Assembly (NCBI GenBank): GCA_019359175.1
Contig: JAHHHU010000012.1
Span: 108,597 to 172,596 of the forward strand
Source: Phormidium tanganyikae FI6-MK23
GTDB lineage: Bacteria; Cyanobacteriota; Cyanobacteriia; Leptolyngbyales; Leptolyngbyaceae
DNA length: 64,000 nucleotides
Reading direction: 5' to 3'
The first letter of the stretch is position 1. Each line of letters begins with the position of its first letter. This document shows, piece by piece, positions 31,409 to 40,761 of the stretch. The position numbers and the translations under genes are program-made. The notes below the pieces were generated by a model. It saw nothing but the letters and a program-made list of their open reading frames with translations. It was not told where the DNA came from and did not search any database.

Positions 31409-32479
31409 GTGAACATTCCTAGTCAAATTTCAACTCTCCTCGCGGGTATCGTTCTGACGCTCGTAAGCCTGTGGTACGGTCAGAACCACAATCTGCTCCC
31501 TGTGGCAGCGTCCGAGGCAGCCCCGCTGATTGATAAGTTGTTTAATGCAATGCTGACGATCGGCACTGGCATTTTTCTACTCGTCAGCTTTGTGCTGATT
31601 TATTCTTCCTTTCGCTTTCAGCGAGAGCCAGGTGATCTGAGTGATGGCCCTCCAGTGCATGGCAACATTCCACTCGAAATTCTTTGGACAGCAATCCCTG
31701 CCGTGATCGTGCTGGGAATTTCAGTGTTTAGCTTTGAAATTTACAACACTGAAGGCGGAATGAATCCGATGGATCATTCGATGGCGGCGCATGGAAAACA
31801 GCAGCATCAAGTTGCTCATGTACGTGGAGCCGCGATCGCTGCCCCGTTGATCGCGCAAGCTGACCCCAATCAGGCAAAGACTGAAGAAGTGCGGGAGAAC
31901 GCGGCGACAAGAGCGATCGAGGAAGATATTCCTGCTCGTCGTGATGCTCCGGCAAATGGAATTGTTTCCCCGAAAGCGGGTTCGATTTCCCCGGCAAATA
32001 GACAAGAACCACTTGTAATCAACGCAGCAGGAATGCAGTACGCCTGGTTGTTTACCTATCCAGATGAAATTATTGTAGGTGAGCTACACTTGCCTGTGGG
32101 TCGTCCGGTCGTGATGAACATCACTGCGAATGATGTAATTCATGCGTTTTGGGTTCCAGAGTTCCGATTGAAGCAAGACGCAGTTCCGGGACGACAATCT
32201 GAAATTCGCTTTACCCCGACGGTCGAAGGCGATTATCCCGTGATCTGTGCGGAACTGTGCGGTGCGTATCATGGAGCCATGAGATCTCATGTGGTGGTGG
32301 AATCGCCGGAAGCTTATGAAACGTGGTTACAGAGCATGAAAGTGGCTCAGGCGGATGAAAGCGATCTTAGAGTTGCCCTCAATCCTGCTCAGATGACCGA
32401 TACCGAATATCTCGCGCCTTACGCTCAGAAAACCGGTGTGACTCCTGAAATGCTCAATCACCTTCATCCGATGAGCTGA
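31409..32479 (+). CDS. ctaC: Cytochrome c oxidase subunit II
   Basis: CuA site CAELCGAYHGAM; two N-terminal TMs; followed by ctaD and ctaE. Confidence 0.95.
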   Translation: MNIPSQISTLLAGIVLTLVSLWYGQNHNLLPVAASEAAPLIDKLFNAMLTIGTGIFLLVSFVLIYSSFRFQREPGDLSDGPPVHGNIPLEILWTAIPAVIVLGISVFSFEIYNTEGGMNPMDHSMAAHGKQQHQVAHVRGAAIAAPLIAQADPNQAKTEEVRENAATRAIEEDIPARRDAPANGIVSPKAGSISPANRQEPLVINAAGMQYAWLFTYPDEIIVGELHLPVGRPVVMNITANDVIHAFWVPEFRLKQDAVPGRQSEIRFTPTVEGDYPVICAELCGAYHGAMRSHVVVESPEAYETWLQSMKVAQADESDLRVALNPAQMTDTEYLAPYAQKTGVTPEMLNHLHPMS

Positions 32480-32523
32480 CTTCTGCTCTGAACTGGAGCC
32501 GCTCTTTTTCTTAATACTTTGCT

Positions 32524-34284
32524 ATGACACAAGCAGCCCAAATTCAAGAACAAGCAAATCTCCCCGCTCACGGTCAAGAACCGGGAGATTGGAAACGCTA
32601 TTTTAGTTTTAGTTCTGACCACAAAGTGATCGGGATTCAATACCTGGTCACGACTTTCGCCTTTTATCTGATCGGCGGCGTGTTGGCGACAATGGTTCGG
32701 ACAGAGTTAGCGACTCCAGAATCCGACTTTGTGAGCCGCGAAGTTTATAACAGTTTGTTCACGGTTCACGCGACGGTGATGATCTTTCTGTGGATTGTGC
32801 CTGCGGGAACTGGAGGCTTTGGAAATTATCTTGTGCCATTGATGATCGGGGCGCGAGATATGGCGTTTCCGAAGCTCAACGCATTGGCATTCTGGATTAT
32901 TCCGCCTGCTGGGATTATGTTGCTCAGTAGTTTCTTGGTTGGTGCGCCAGGAGCTGGATGGACGAACTATCCGCCATTAAGTTTGATCAGTGGGAAAGCT
33001 GGAGAAATGATCTGGATTCTCAGCGTTTTGTTGCTGGGAACTTCGTCGATTTTGGCGGCAGTGAACTTTCTCGTCACGATCTGGAAGATGCGAGTACCAG
33101 GAATGGGCTGGAATCAGATGCCGCTCTTTTGTTGGGCAATGTTCTCAACTTCGATCTTGGTGCTGATTGCGACTCCAGTATTGGCTGGCGCATTGATTCT
33201 GCTGTCGTTTGATGTGCTGATTGGTACGTCGTTCTTCAATCCCACAGGTGGCGGCGATCCGATCGTATATCAGCACTTGTTCTGGTTCTACTCGCATCCA
33301 GCCGTGTACATCATGATCTTGCCTGTGTTCGGCATGATCTCAGATATCATCTCTGTTCACGCGCGGAAGCCGATTTTCGGATATAAAGCGATCGCTTATT
33401 CCAGTCTCGCAATTTGCGGCTTGGGCTTGATCGTATGGGTTCACCATATGTTCACCAGTGGAACACCGCCCTGGATGCGGATGTTCTTCATGATCACAAC
33501 GATGATCATTGCCGTCCCGACGGGGATCAAGATCTTTAGCTGGCTGGCAACGCTTTGGGGCGGGAAATTGGACGGCAGTTCAGCATTACTATTTGCGATG
33601 GGATTTATCTCCCTCTTCGTGGTAGGCGGTATTAGCGGCGTAATGGTCGCATCTGTTCCATTTGATATTCACGTTCACGATACTTACTTTATTGTTGCTC
33701 ACCTGCACTATGTGCTATTTGGTGGCAGCGTCTTTGGACTGTATGCCGGGTTCTACCACTGGTTCCCGAAGATTACAGGACGAATGATGAATGAGACTTG
33801 GGGCAAGGTTCACTTTTGGTTGAGCTTTGTTGGGTTTAACTTAGCCTTCATGCCGATGCACAAGTTGGGCTTGGAAGGAATGAACCGTCGGATTGCTGAG
33901 TATGATCCCAAGTTTGCGACGTTGAATTTGATTTGTACGATTGGTGCTTTTCTGCTGGCGATTTCGACGATTCCGTTCATCGTGAATGCGGCGTGGAGTT
34001 GGTTACGGGGTGAGCCTGCGGGTGATAATCCTTGGCGTGGTTTGACGCTGGAATGGATGACGACTTCGCCGCCTCCGGTTGAAAACTTTGATGCTGATCC
34101 GGTGCTGGCAACAGGCCCTTACGATTACGGTATGGGTTCTCGATCGACTGAAGTTGATGTCCCATTCTCGGATGCAAGTGATCCAGCACTTTCTGCTGGG
34201 CCGAGTTCGACTTTGAGAGCAAAACCTGATCCAGTCGTCGCGGCAAATCCAAGCGATCGAGGAACCGAAAGCAACAATCGATAA
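32524..34284 (+). CDS. ctaD: Cytochrome c oxidase subunit I
   Basis: HATVMIFLWIVPAGTGGFGNYLVPLMIGARDMAFPKLNALAFW, FWFYSHPAVYIMILP, HDTYFIVAHLHYVLFGG. Confidence 0.98.
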   Translation: MTQAAQIQEQANLPAHGQEPGDWKRYFSFSSDHKVIGIQYLVTTFAFYLIGGVLATMVRTELATPESDFVSREVYNSLFTVHATVMIFLWIVPAGTGGFGNYLVPLMIGARDMAFPKLNALAFWIIPPAGIMLLSSFLVGAPGAGWTNYPPLSLISGKAGEMIWILSVLLLGTSSILAAVNFLVTIWKMRVPGMGWNQMPLFCWAMFSTSILVLIATPVLAGALILLSFDVLIGTSFFNPTGGGDPIVYQHLFWFYSHPAVYIMILPVFGMISDIISVHARKPIFGYKAIAYSSLAICGLGLIVWVHHMFTSGTPPWMRMFFMITTMIIAVPTGIKIFSWLATLWGGKLDGSSALLFAMGFISLFVVGGISGVMVASVPFDIHVHDTYFIVAHLHYVLFGGSVFGLYAGFYHWFPKITGRMMNETWGKVHFWLSFVGFNLAFMPMHKLGLEGMNRRIAEYDPKFATLNLICTIGAFLLAISTIPFIVNAAWSWLRGEPAGDNPWRGLTLEWMTTSPPPVENFDADPVLATGPYDYGMGSRSTEVDVPFSDASDPALSAGPSSTLRAKPDPVVAANPSDRGTESNNR

Positions 34285-34337
34285 ACCCTGAAAGGATGAA
34301 GTTAGGCTTCATCCTTTGTCCTTCATTCTTCAACACC

Positions 34338-34955
34338 ATGACTACTACCGATCCTGCAAAAACTTCTCTCAACTACCACCACGAAGCGACCGCAGAAGCT
34401 CACCATCATGAACACCCAGATCTCCGCATTCCGGGCATCATCGTGTTTCTTGCCGCAGAAGGCATGATCTTTCTGGGTCTATTCATGGCTTATATCGCGT
34501 TTCGCGCCGTAACACCCGTTTGGCCCCCTGAAGGAACACCGAAGCTTGAACTATTACTGCCAGGAATTAACACGGCGATTCTGATTGGAAGTAGCTTTGT
34601 AATTCACAACGCGGATACTGCAATCAAGAAAAATGATGTGAAGGGATTGCGGCTATGGTTTGGAATCACCGCAGCAATGGGTTTGGTGTTCTTAGTCGGT
34701 CAGCTTTATGAGTACTTCCATTTGGAATTTGGGCTGAAGACAAACATTTTTGCCAGCACGTTTTATGTCCTGACGGGATTTCACGGGCTGCACGTTTGTT
34801 TCGGGTTGATTCTAATTTTGGCGGTACTTTGGCGATCGCTAAAACCCAATCACTACAACAGCGAAAAACATTTCGGAGTCGAAGCGGCTGAAATCTATTG
34901 GCACTTTGTCGATGTGATTTGGATTATTTTGTTTTTGCTGCTGTACATTTTGTAG
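34338..34955 (+). CDS. ctaE: Cytochrome c oxidase subunit III
   Basis: FLAAEGMIFLGLFMAYIAFR, TGFHGLHVCFGLILI, YWHFVDVIWIILFLLLYIL. Confidence 0.95.
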   Translation: MTTTDPAKTSLNYHHEATAEAHHHEHPDLRIPGIIVFLAAEGMIFLGLFMAYIAFRAVTPVWPPEGTPKLELLLPGINTAILIGSSFVIHNADTAIKKNDVKGLRLWFGITAAMGLVFLVGQLYEYFHLEFGLKTNIFASTFYVLTGFHGLHVCFGLILILAVLWRSLKPNHYNSEKHFGVEAAEIYWHFVDVIWIILFLLLYIL

Positions 34956-34968
34956 ATTTGATTAGCCT

Positions 34969-35010
34969 AAAAAACGGACAGGGTGATTGGTGTTGCCCCG
35001 TCCGTTTTTT
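34969..35010. terminator. Bidirectional rho-independent terminator between ctaE and nadE
   Basis: aaaaaacggacaggg tgattggtgtt gccccgtccgtttttt: A tract, GC stem and T tract. Confidence 0.85.
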
Positions 35011-35014
35011 ATTT

Positions 35015-36685
35015 TTAAATTTGAGCAATCCAACGACTCGCGATCGGCATTCTCCATCCGGTTCCAAAAGCGCGATCTGTCACTTTTAATCCCGGTGGCG
35101 CTTGCTTGCGTTTGAATTCTGAAATCCGAACTAATTTGACGACTCGTTCGACGATCGCGGCTTCGTGTCCTGCCTTAACGATTTCTGCGGGAGATTGGTG
35201 CTGATGAATATAGCGATCGAGAATATCATCCAACACATCATATTCTGGCAGTGAGTCTTGATCTTTCTGACCCGGTTTTAGTTCTGCGCTTGGCGGTTTT
35301 ACTAAAACATTCATGGGGATGATTTCTTGAGATCGATTAATCCATTCACAAAGTTTGTAGACTTTCGTTTTTGGGACATCTGCGATCGCGGCTAATCCAC
35401 CATTCATGTCACCGTATAACGTGCAATATCCCACAGCGATTTCAGATTTGTTTCCAGTTGAGACTAAAAGATGTCCAAATTTATTCGACACTGCCATTAA
35501 TAAAGTGCCACGAATCCGAGATTGTAAGTTCTCTTCTGCTAATCCAAATGGCGTTCCCGCAAACAATGGATTGAGTGTGTGATCAAAACATTCCATCACA
35601 GTTCCGATCGCTAACGTTTGCGTTTGAATTCCCACATTTCGAGCGAGATCTAGCGCGTCCTGAATCGAATGATCAGAACTATAAGGAGAAGGCATCAAGA
35701 TACCGAGAACGTTCTCTTTTCCAACTGCTTCAGATGCGATCGCTGCAATCAAAGAGGAATCAATTCCCCCACTCAAGCCCAAGACAATCTTAGAGAATCC
35801 ACATTTGCAGGCATAGTCTCGCACACCCAAAACCAATGCTGACCACAGTTCAGCTTCCTCACAATCGGGTGGAGCCACGATCGAGCTTTTCTCGAAGTCT
35901 TGTTTTTCACGGTTGTACTCAAGGACTAACCAATCTTCTTCAAAGCCAACTGCGCGCGCGATGAGTTCGCCTTTTTTGTCGATCGCAATACTTGTCCCAT
36001 CAAAGACCAGATCATCATTGCCACCGACCTGATTCGCATAAATCAAAGGTTGATTAAATCGCAATGCTCCATGTCGCAACATGGCTTCTCTAAGTTTTTG
36101 CTTTCCAACCGTGTAAGGCGATGCTGAAAGATTGATCGTAAACTTCACGCCTGCTTGGGCTAAATCAGCGATTGGGTTCAACGTATAAGTCCGTTTTCCC
36201 CAAAATTCCTCATCGTTCCAAAGATCCTCACAGATTGTTACTCCAATGTGAACACCATCTAACTCGAACTGATTCGGCTGATTTCCGGGTTCAAAGTAGC
36301 GATCTTCGTCAAATACGTCGTAAGTTGGCAACAACCGCTTGTGAAAGACTTTCAGAATGTTGCTTTTCTCGATCAATGCCACGCTGTTAAACAACGGTTT
36401 TCCACCTGTAGAGATTGCTCCAGCATTTGGCTCAACTGTTCCAACTAACACTGCAACACCTTCAGGCAGCTTTGATGCAAGTTCTGAAAGTTGCTCTACC
36501 ATTGTTGCAACAAAGTTCGGATCAATCAATAGATCACGAGGTGGATAACCACTGAGTGAAAGCTCCGGAGTGAGGAGCAAACGAACGCCTTCAGAAGCTG
36601 CACGATCAGCAGCTTTGAGAATTTTGTTAGCGTTACCTTGGATATCTCCGATCGTAGGATTGAGTTGTGCGATCGCAATTTTCAT
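35015..36685 (-). CDS. nadE: Glutamine-dependent NAD+ synthase (nitrilase-type amidase + synthetase)
   Basis: LLLTPELSLSGYPPRDLL, ICEDLWND, LGLSGGIDSSLIAAIASEAVG, STGNKSEIAVGYCTLYGD. Confidence 0.96.
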   Translation of the reverse strand: MKIAIAQLNPTIGDIQGNANKILKAADRAASEGVRLLLTPELSLSGYPPRDLLIDPNFVATMVEQLSELASKLPEGVAVLVGTVEPNAGAISTGGKPLFNSVALIEKSNILKVFHKRLLPTYDVFDEDRYFEPGNQPNQFELDGVHIGVTICEDLWNDEEFWGKRTYTLNPIADLAQAGVKFTINLSASPYTVGKQKLREAMLRHGALRFNQPLIYANQVGGNDDLVFDGTSIAIDKKGELIARAVGFEEDWLVLEYNREKQDFEKSSIVAPPDCEEAELWSALVLGVRDYACKCGFSKIVLGLSGGIDSSLIAAIASEAVGKENVLGILMPSPYSSDHSIQDALDLARNVGIQTQTLAIGTVMECFDHTLNPLFAGTPFGLAEENLQSRIRGTLLMAVSNKFGHLLVSTGNKSEIAVGYCTLYGDMNGGLAAIADVPKTKVYKLCEWINRSQEIIPMNVLVKPPSAELKPGQKDQDSLPEYDVLDDILDRYIHQHQSPAEIVKAGHEAAIVERVVKLVRISEFKRKQAPPGLKVTDRAFGTGWRMPIASRWIAQI

Positions 36686-37029
36686 GATGGTGGTAAATTC
36701 AAAATTTGCAAGATTTCTAAGATTTGCGGCTTGATATTGGGTATCTCGATTTCAATAATTTCCCAAACAATGTTGAAATCAATTCTCAAATAGTCGTGAA
36801 CCAGTACATCTCGAAATCCAGCCATCCGTCGCCAAGGAACGTCTGGGTAAGCTTGCTTGATTTCCGAAGAGAGATTCTTGGTTGCATCACCAATGACCTG
36901 AAAATTCCGAACGACAGCATCTTGAATCAACGTGGACGCTTCAAATGCTTCTCGTCCCTCGGAAGTGTATTCTTCAATTCGAGCAATGCACTCTGCAATA
37001 CAGTTGATGTTCAATCCATCATCAATCAT
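36682..37029 (-). CDS. HEPN family (HepT-like, DUF86) protein
   Basis: MAGFRDVLVHDYLRIDFNIVW with Rx4HxY motif; ATGA overlaps with both neighbours. Confidence 0.87.
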   Translation of the reverse strand: MIDDGLNINCIAECIARIEEYTSEGREAFEASTLIQDAVVRNFQVIGDATKNLSSEIKQAYPDVPWRRMAGFRDVLVHDYLRIDFNIVWEIIEIEIPNIKPQILEILQILNLPPS

Positions 37030-37322
37030 AGTGAAACTGCCTCTTTTAGAACGCGATCGCGGATTCTCTCATGTAGCATCTTCTCAGTTGCAACATCGAC
37101 ATCTCGTCCTAGCAGATCCTCAAGATCTTGGATGAGCCCAACAGGAAACCAAGAACTATGATTTGTACCCATCTCAACTAAGAAATCAATATCACTTTCA
37201 CTGTTTGCTTCACAACGTGCCACTGAGCCAAAAACTCTAATGTTGTAAGCCCCGTGCTTTTTGGCGAGCGCTAAAATTTCTTCTCGCTTATCGGCTAATA
37301 GTTCCTCAATTCCAAGTCCCAT
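37026..37322 (-). CDS. MNT-type minimal nucleotidyltransferase (MntA-like)
   Basis: IRVFGSVARCEANSESDIDFLVEMG: GSx10DxD signature. Confidence 0.87.
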   Translation of the reverse strand: MGLGIEELLADKREEILALAKKHGAYNIRVFGSVARCEANSESDIDFLVEMGTNHSSWFPVGLIQDLEDLLGRDVDVATEKMLHERIRDRVLKEAVSL

Positions 37323-37332
37323 AGTTTTGAAC

Positions 37333-38076
37333 TCAAATGAACACTAAAGGCTTATCTTTTAATGGCGCAAATGCTTCTGCATCAAAGCGATATAAACTCG
37401 CAGGTCGCCCCGCACCCCTTGAAACTTTTACACCTGTATCTGAGAGAAAACCGAGCTTTAATAACCTCGATCGAAAATTAGAATAATCCGAGAAACTCTC
37501 ACCTAAAACTGTTGTATAAAGCTGAAACAAATCACTCAATGTAAACAGTTCAGGCAACACATCAAACGCAACCGGGCTGTATTCTAATTTATTCCTTAAA
37601 CGGCGATGACCATACTCTAAAATCTTGTTGTGATCAAATGCGAGTTGGGGCAATTGATCGACAGGATACCAAGCAATTCCGCTCACCCCATCTGCAATTA
37701 GTTCGGCCTCCGCAAATCGAACTAATGCGAAATAACTAACAGATAAATATCGCACTCCATAGCTATCTTCTGCCTCCCGCGGATCGCGATCGGGCCCTCC
37801 AAATGTATACAACTGCTCTAAATAAAGATTCCTTGCCCGAATCTTCTCTGACAAGATCCGATAGGCTGCATCTTCGAGTGATTCCCCTTGTCTCACCAAT
37901 GTTCCAGGCAAACACCACTGCCCCAAAAACGGCTCCTCATGGCGCATCACTAGCAAAACCAGTAAGCGATTCTGCGCTGTATCTACGGAAAAAATTGCGT
38001 TATCGACTCCCACTCTGAAATCTGCAAGCTTCTCCCCCATTAATGAACTGGTTGTTTTTCTGTGTGTGCGTGGCAT
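37333..38076 (-). CDS. NUDIX domain + C-terminal winged-helix protein, NrtR-like NAD regulator
   Basis: NUDIX core VLLVMRHEEPFLGQWCLPGTLVRQGESLEDAAYRILSEKI; C-terminal FTLSDLFQLYTTVLGE...NFRSRLLKLGFL...GRPASLYRF typical of NUDIX-wHTH proteins. Confidence 0.8.
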   Translation of the reverse strand: MPRTHRKTTSSLMGEKLADFRVGVDNAIFSVDTAQNRLLVLLVMRHEEPFLGQWCLPGTLVRQGESLEDAAYRILSEKIRARNLYLEQLYTFGGPDRDPREAEDSYGVRYLSVSYFALVRFAEAELIADGVSGIAWYPVDQLPQLAFDHNKILEYGHRRLRNKLEYSPVAFDVLPELFTLSDLFQLYTTVLGESFSDYSNFRSRLLKLGFLSDTGVKVSRGAGRPASLYRFDAEAFAPLKDKPLVFI

Positions 38077-38627
38077 TGATAAAGTTGCTCCCGATCGATA
38101 TAAGCCTGAATCGAAGCTGTTACCCCGGACAAGTCACAGCCTTCGCGATACGCGGTCGAAGACACATCAGGAACCGTCGCAGGCGCGATCGTCGTTTTTG
38201 CTCCCAGTGCTGCTAACCGATTTAAATCTTCTGTCTCAAATTGATAACGCGATCGTGGAATCACGAGAAGGTGAACTCGCTGCAATAGTTCTGCCACGCG
38301 ATACCACTTCGATAATTGCCGCGCGACATCAAAACCCACAACTAGAGTTAATTCTGCATTCGGATAGCGCTCTTGAATACGATCGACCGTCACGATCGTT
38401 CTCGGATGGCTCAATTCTGGATGAACTTGCACGTTAGAACAATTCAACTCATCCACGAGAATCTTCAACATCGCTGTCCGTTGCGCTAACTCCGTTTGAT
38501 GCGATTTAAACGGATTATCTGCTGCCCACACTGCAACGTGATCGAACTGTCCAGCCAGCCAGCGCAAAATCTCTAAATGTCCAGTCGTAGGCGGATCGGC
38601 ACTGGTTCCGAATAGCGCAATTTTCAT
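38040..38627 (-). CDS. nadD: Nicotinate-nucleotide adenylyltransferase
   Basis: MKIALFGTSADPPTTGHLEILRWLAGQFD; HIGH-type TGHL; PDVSSTAYREG; operon context. Confidence 0.88.
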   Translation of the reverse strand: MKIALFGTSADPPTTGHLEILRWLAGQFDHVAVWAADNPFKSHQTELAQRTAMLKILVDELNCSNVQVHPELSHPRTIVTVDRIQERYPNAELTLVVGFDVARQLSKWYRVAELLQRVHLLVIPRSRYQFETEDLNRLAALGAKTTIAPATVPDVSSTAYREGCDLSGVTASIQAYIDREQLYQCHAHTEKQPVH

Positions 38628-39994
38628 ACAGACTGGCTCCTGTCTCGGCGACGAGTGCGATCGGTTAATTCAGAAAGCGCTTGGGATAGTTCTACCGGAA
38701 TTGCGGTTGGATTTTCAAGCTGTCGTGCGGATTTTGGCAAATTCTCAACATTTGCTGTGGTGCGATCGCGAATTTGAGCGATCGTTTCTGGTTCAGCGAT
38801 TCGCTGTCCCTGCTTGAAAACTAATTGTAGTAAAGGAACTTCCCCGTTTGGATCTTCGGTTACAAGTCCTAAACGATCGCGCATTCCCGTCTGCCGAAAA
38901 ATTTGCTTGCGCCCTGGATAGGTCACTTTTCCGGTCGCCTCTTTCATCACCGGAATTCCATCAATTTCAGCGAGTTTGTACACTCCATTCACGGGCGCAC
39001 CTGTCACCAGTTGAGTTCCCAAACCATAGCCGTCGATACAAGCTCCGTTTGCCTTCAAGTCCGCAATTCGATACTCATCGAGGTCACCACTGGCAAAGAT
39101 CGAAACTCCAGGCAACAGCAATCGAACTTTTTTCGACAAATTCAACAAGTCGCCCGAATCAATCCGCACGCCGGAAAGCTGAATTTCTCCAGCTTTGAGT
39201 TGTTTTGAAAGAGTCTCCGCTGCCGCGATCGTATCGTAAGTATCAATCAATAAGGGCGCACCGGGAAAATAACGATGAAACGCGGTGAAAGCTTCGGATT
39301 CGGTTCCTTCGATCGCGCTCAATGCCATCACGAGGGAATGCGCCATCGTTCCAGTCGGTTTACGCCCCAGCTTCAAAGCCGCTAACACATTCGAGGTCGC
39401 GTCTAATCCGCCTGCTAACGCTGCACGAGCCGCCCAGATCGAACCCTGCGGGCTGAACGCGCGTCGAGTCCCAAACTCTAATAATGTGGCATTTTCGCCC
39501 GCGGCATCCCGCATCCGAGCTGCACGAGTCGCTACTAGGGTTTGGTAGTTCATCGTATTGAGCAAGTAAGTCTCCACTAACTGCGCTTGCCACAATGGAG
39601 CTTCAACCCGCAACAACGGTTCATTTGCAAACACCGCTGTCCCTTCTGGCACTGCCCAAACATCTCCTTCAAATCGAGATCCTTCTAGCAGTGTCCAAAA
39701 CTGTTCTGGTGCATGGTCAAAAATGCCCGTTGCTTGTAATGCTAAAATTTGAGCTTCATTAAACCGAAAATTCTCTAAATATTTCAATGCTTGCGCCAGT
39801 CCCATCACGATTAAATAGCCAAATCCCTTCGGCAATCGGCGCACTGAAAGTTCAAAACTCGCACGTCTTTGGTCTAAGCTTTCCCCGACGTAACAAGCTG
39901 CCATTGTTAACTGATATAAATCGGTCAACAAACTGTAATCTTCTGGACGAATCACGAGTTCAAGATCTTCCACCCAAATCCTCCTTGGATTCAA
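38624..39994 (-). CDS. pncB: Nicotinate phosphoribosyltransferase
   Basis: LLTDLYQLTMAACYV, ATRAARMRDAAG, LEFGTRRAFSPQGSIWAARAAL, VRIDSGDL. Confidence 0.93.
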   Translation of the reverse strand: MNPRRIWVEDLELVIRPEDYSLLTDLYQLTMAACYVGESLDQRRASFELSVRRLPKGFGYLIVMGLAQALKYLENFRFNEAQILALQATGIFDHAPEQFWTLLEGSRFEGDVWAVPEGTAVFANEPLLRVEAPLWQAQLVETYLLNTMNYQTLVATRAARMRDAAGENATLLEFGTRRAFSPQGSIWAARAALAGGLDATSNVLAALKLGRKPTGTMAHSLVMALSAIEGTESEAFTAFHRYFPGAPLLIDTYDTIAAAETLSKQLKAGEIQLSGVRIDSGDLLNLSKKVRLLLPGVSIFASGDLDEYRIADLKANGACIDGYGLGTQLVTGAPVNGVYKLAEIDGIPVMKEATGKVTYPGRKQIFRQTGMRDRLGLVTEDPNGEVPLLQLVFKQGQRIAEPETIAQIRDRTTANVENLPKSARQLENPTAIPVELSQALSELTDRTRRRDRSQSV

Positions 39995-40423
39995 AAGGGT
40001 TCTGAGAGTTAGGGGGCAGACTGAGATTGCTTCTTCTAAATTATAGTTGTTTTAACCAAAAGTCAAGCTTAAAAACTGGAGAATTTTTCGCGCAAGGCTT
40101 ATGAAAACTGGAAAAATTATAGTGCATTTAACAAGAATAGTGTACCCGCTGACTTCGCTCTCAAAAATAGAGTGGCTCTGCTGATATTAAGAGAATGTTG
40201 CGATCGTGCAACTTCTACTCCGCTTTCATAATCTGATTCAAACAAAGAATACGAAGCCTAAAGAAAGACAAATTAACTCAACTTTCTTCTAAATAAATAA
40301 TGCAATCCCTAGCTATCTTTTAAGGAATCCCTCATAATGAACTATTCGCAGATTCGTGAATGAATCATTCACCCAGATAGATTGTTTTGCTTGATCTAAC
40401 GCAAACTTCAGAGGTGGTTTATT

Positions 40424-40585
40424 ATGGCTATTCCGAAAGCAGTAGACGAATTGATGAACTATTTTTCAGGTGCAGTGACTCGCATCTTCGGCTTAAGTGA
40501 CGATGCTTATCCAGGAACCGGACTTCAGCCCTTTAGCGGGGACGTTTATGACAAAAAGCACGTTAAAAAACACTTCGAGCGCTAA
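40424..40585 (+). CDS. Short (53 aa) putative protein missed by the ORF track
   Basis: ATG...TAA reads MAIPKAVDELMNYFSGAVTRIFGLSDDAYPGTGLQPFSGDVYDKKHVKKHFER; SD-like gaggtgg upstream; terminator downstream. Confidence 0.7.
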   Translation: MAIPKAVDELMNYFSGAVTRIFGLSDDAYPGTGLQPFSGDVYDKKHVKKHFER

Positions 40586-40625
40586 CGCGACAACGTGCTT
40601 CAGGGTCTAGATTTGTAACATTCAG

Positions 40626-40661
40626 AATCGGTAGCAGTTTAATTACTTCTGCCGATTTTTT
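40626..40661 (+). terminator. Probable rho-independent terminator after the 53-aa ORF
   Basis: aatcggtagcag tttaatta cttctgccgatttttt; imperfect stem plus T tract. Confidence 0.6.
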
Positions 40662-40761
40662 GTGTGCGATCGCATCTTTGATTAAATTCTTAAAATCCCT
40701 GAACACAACCAACACCAAAATGGTATAAGGACAGAATTGAATCTGTATCTGCTCGAAGGGA

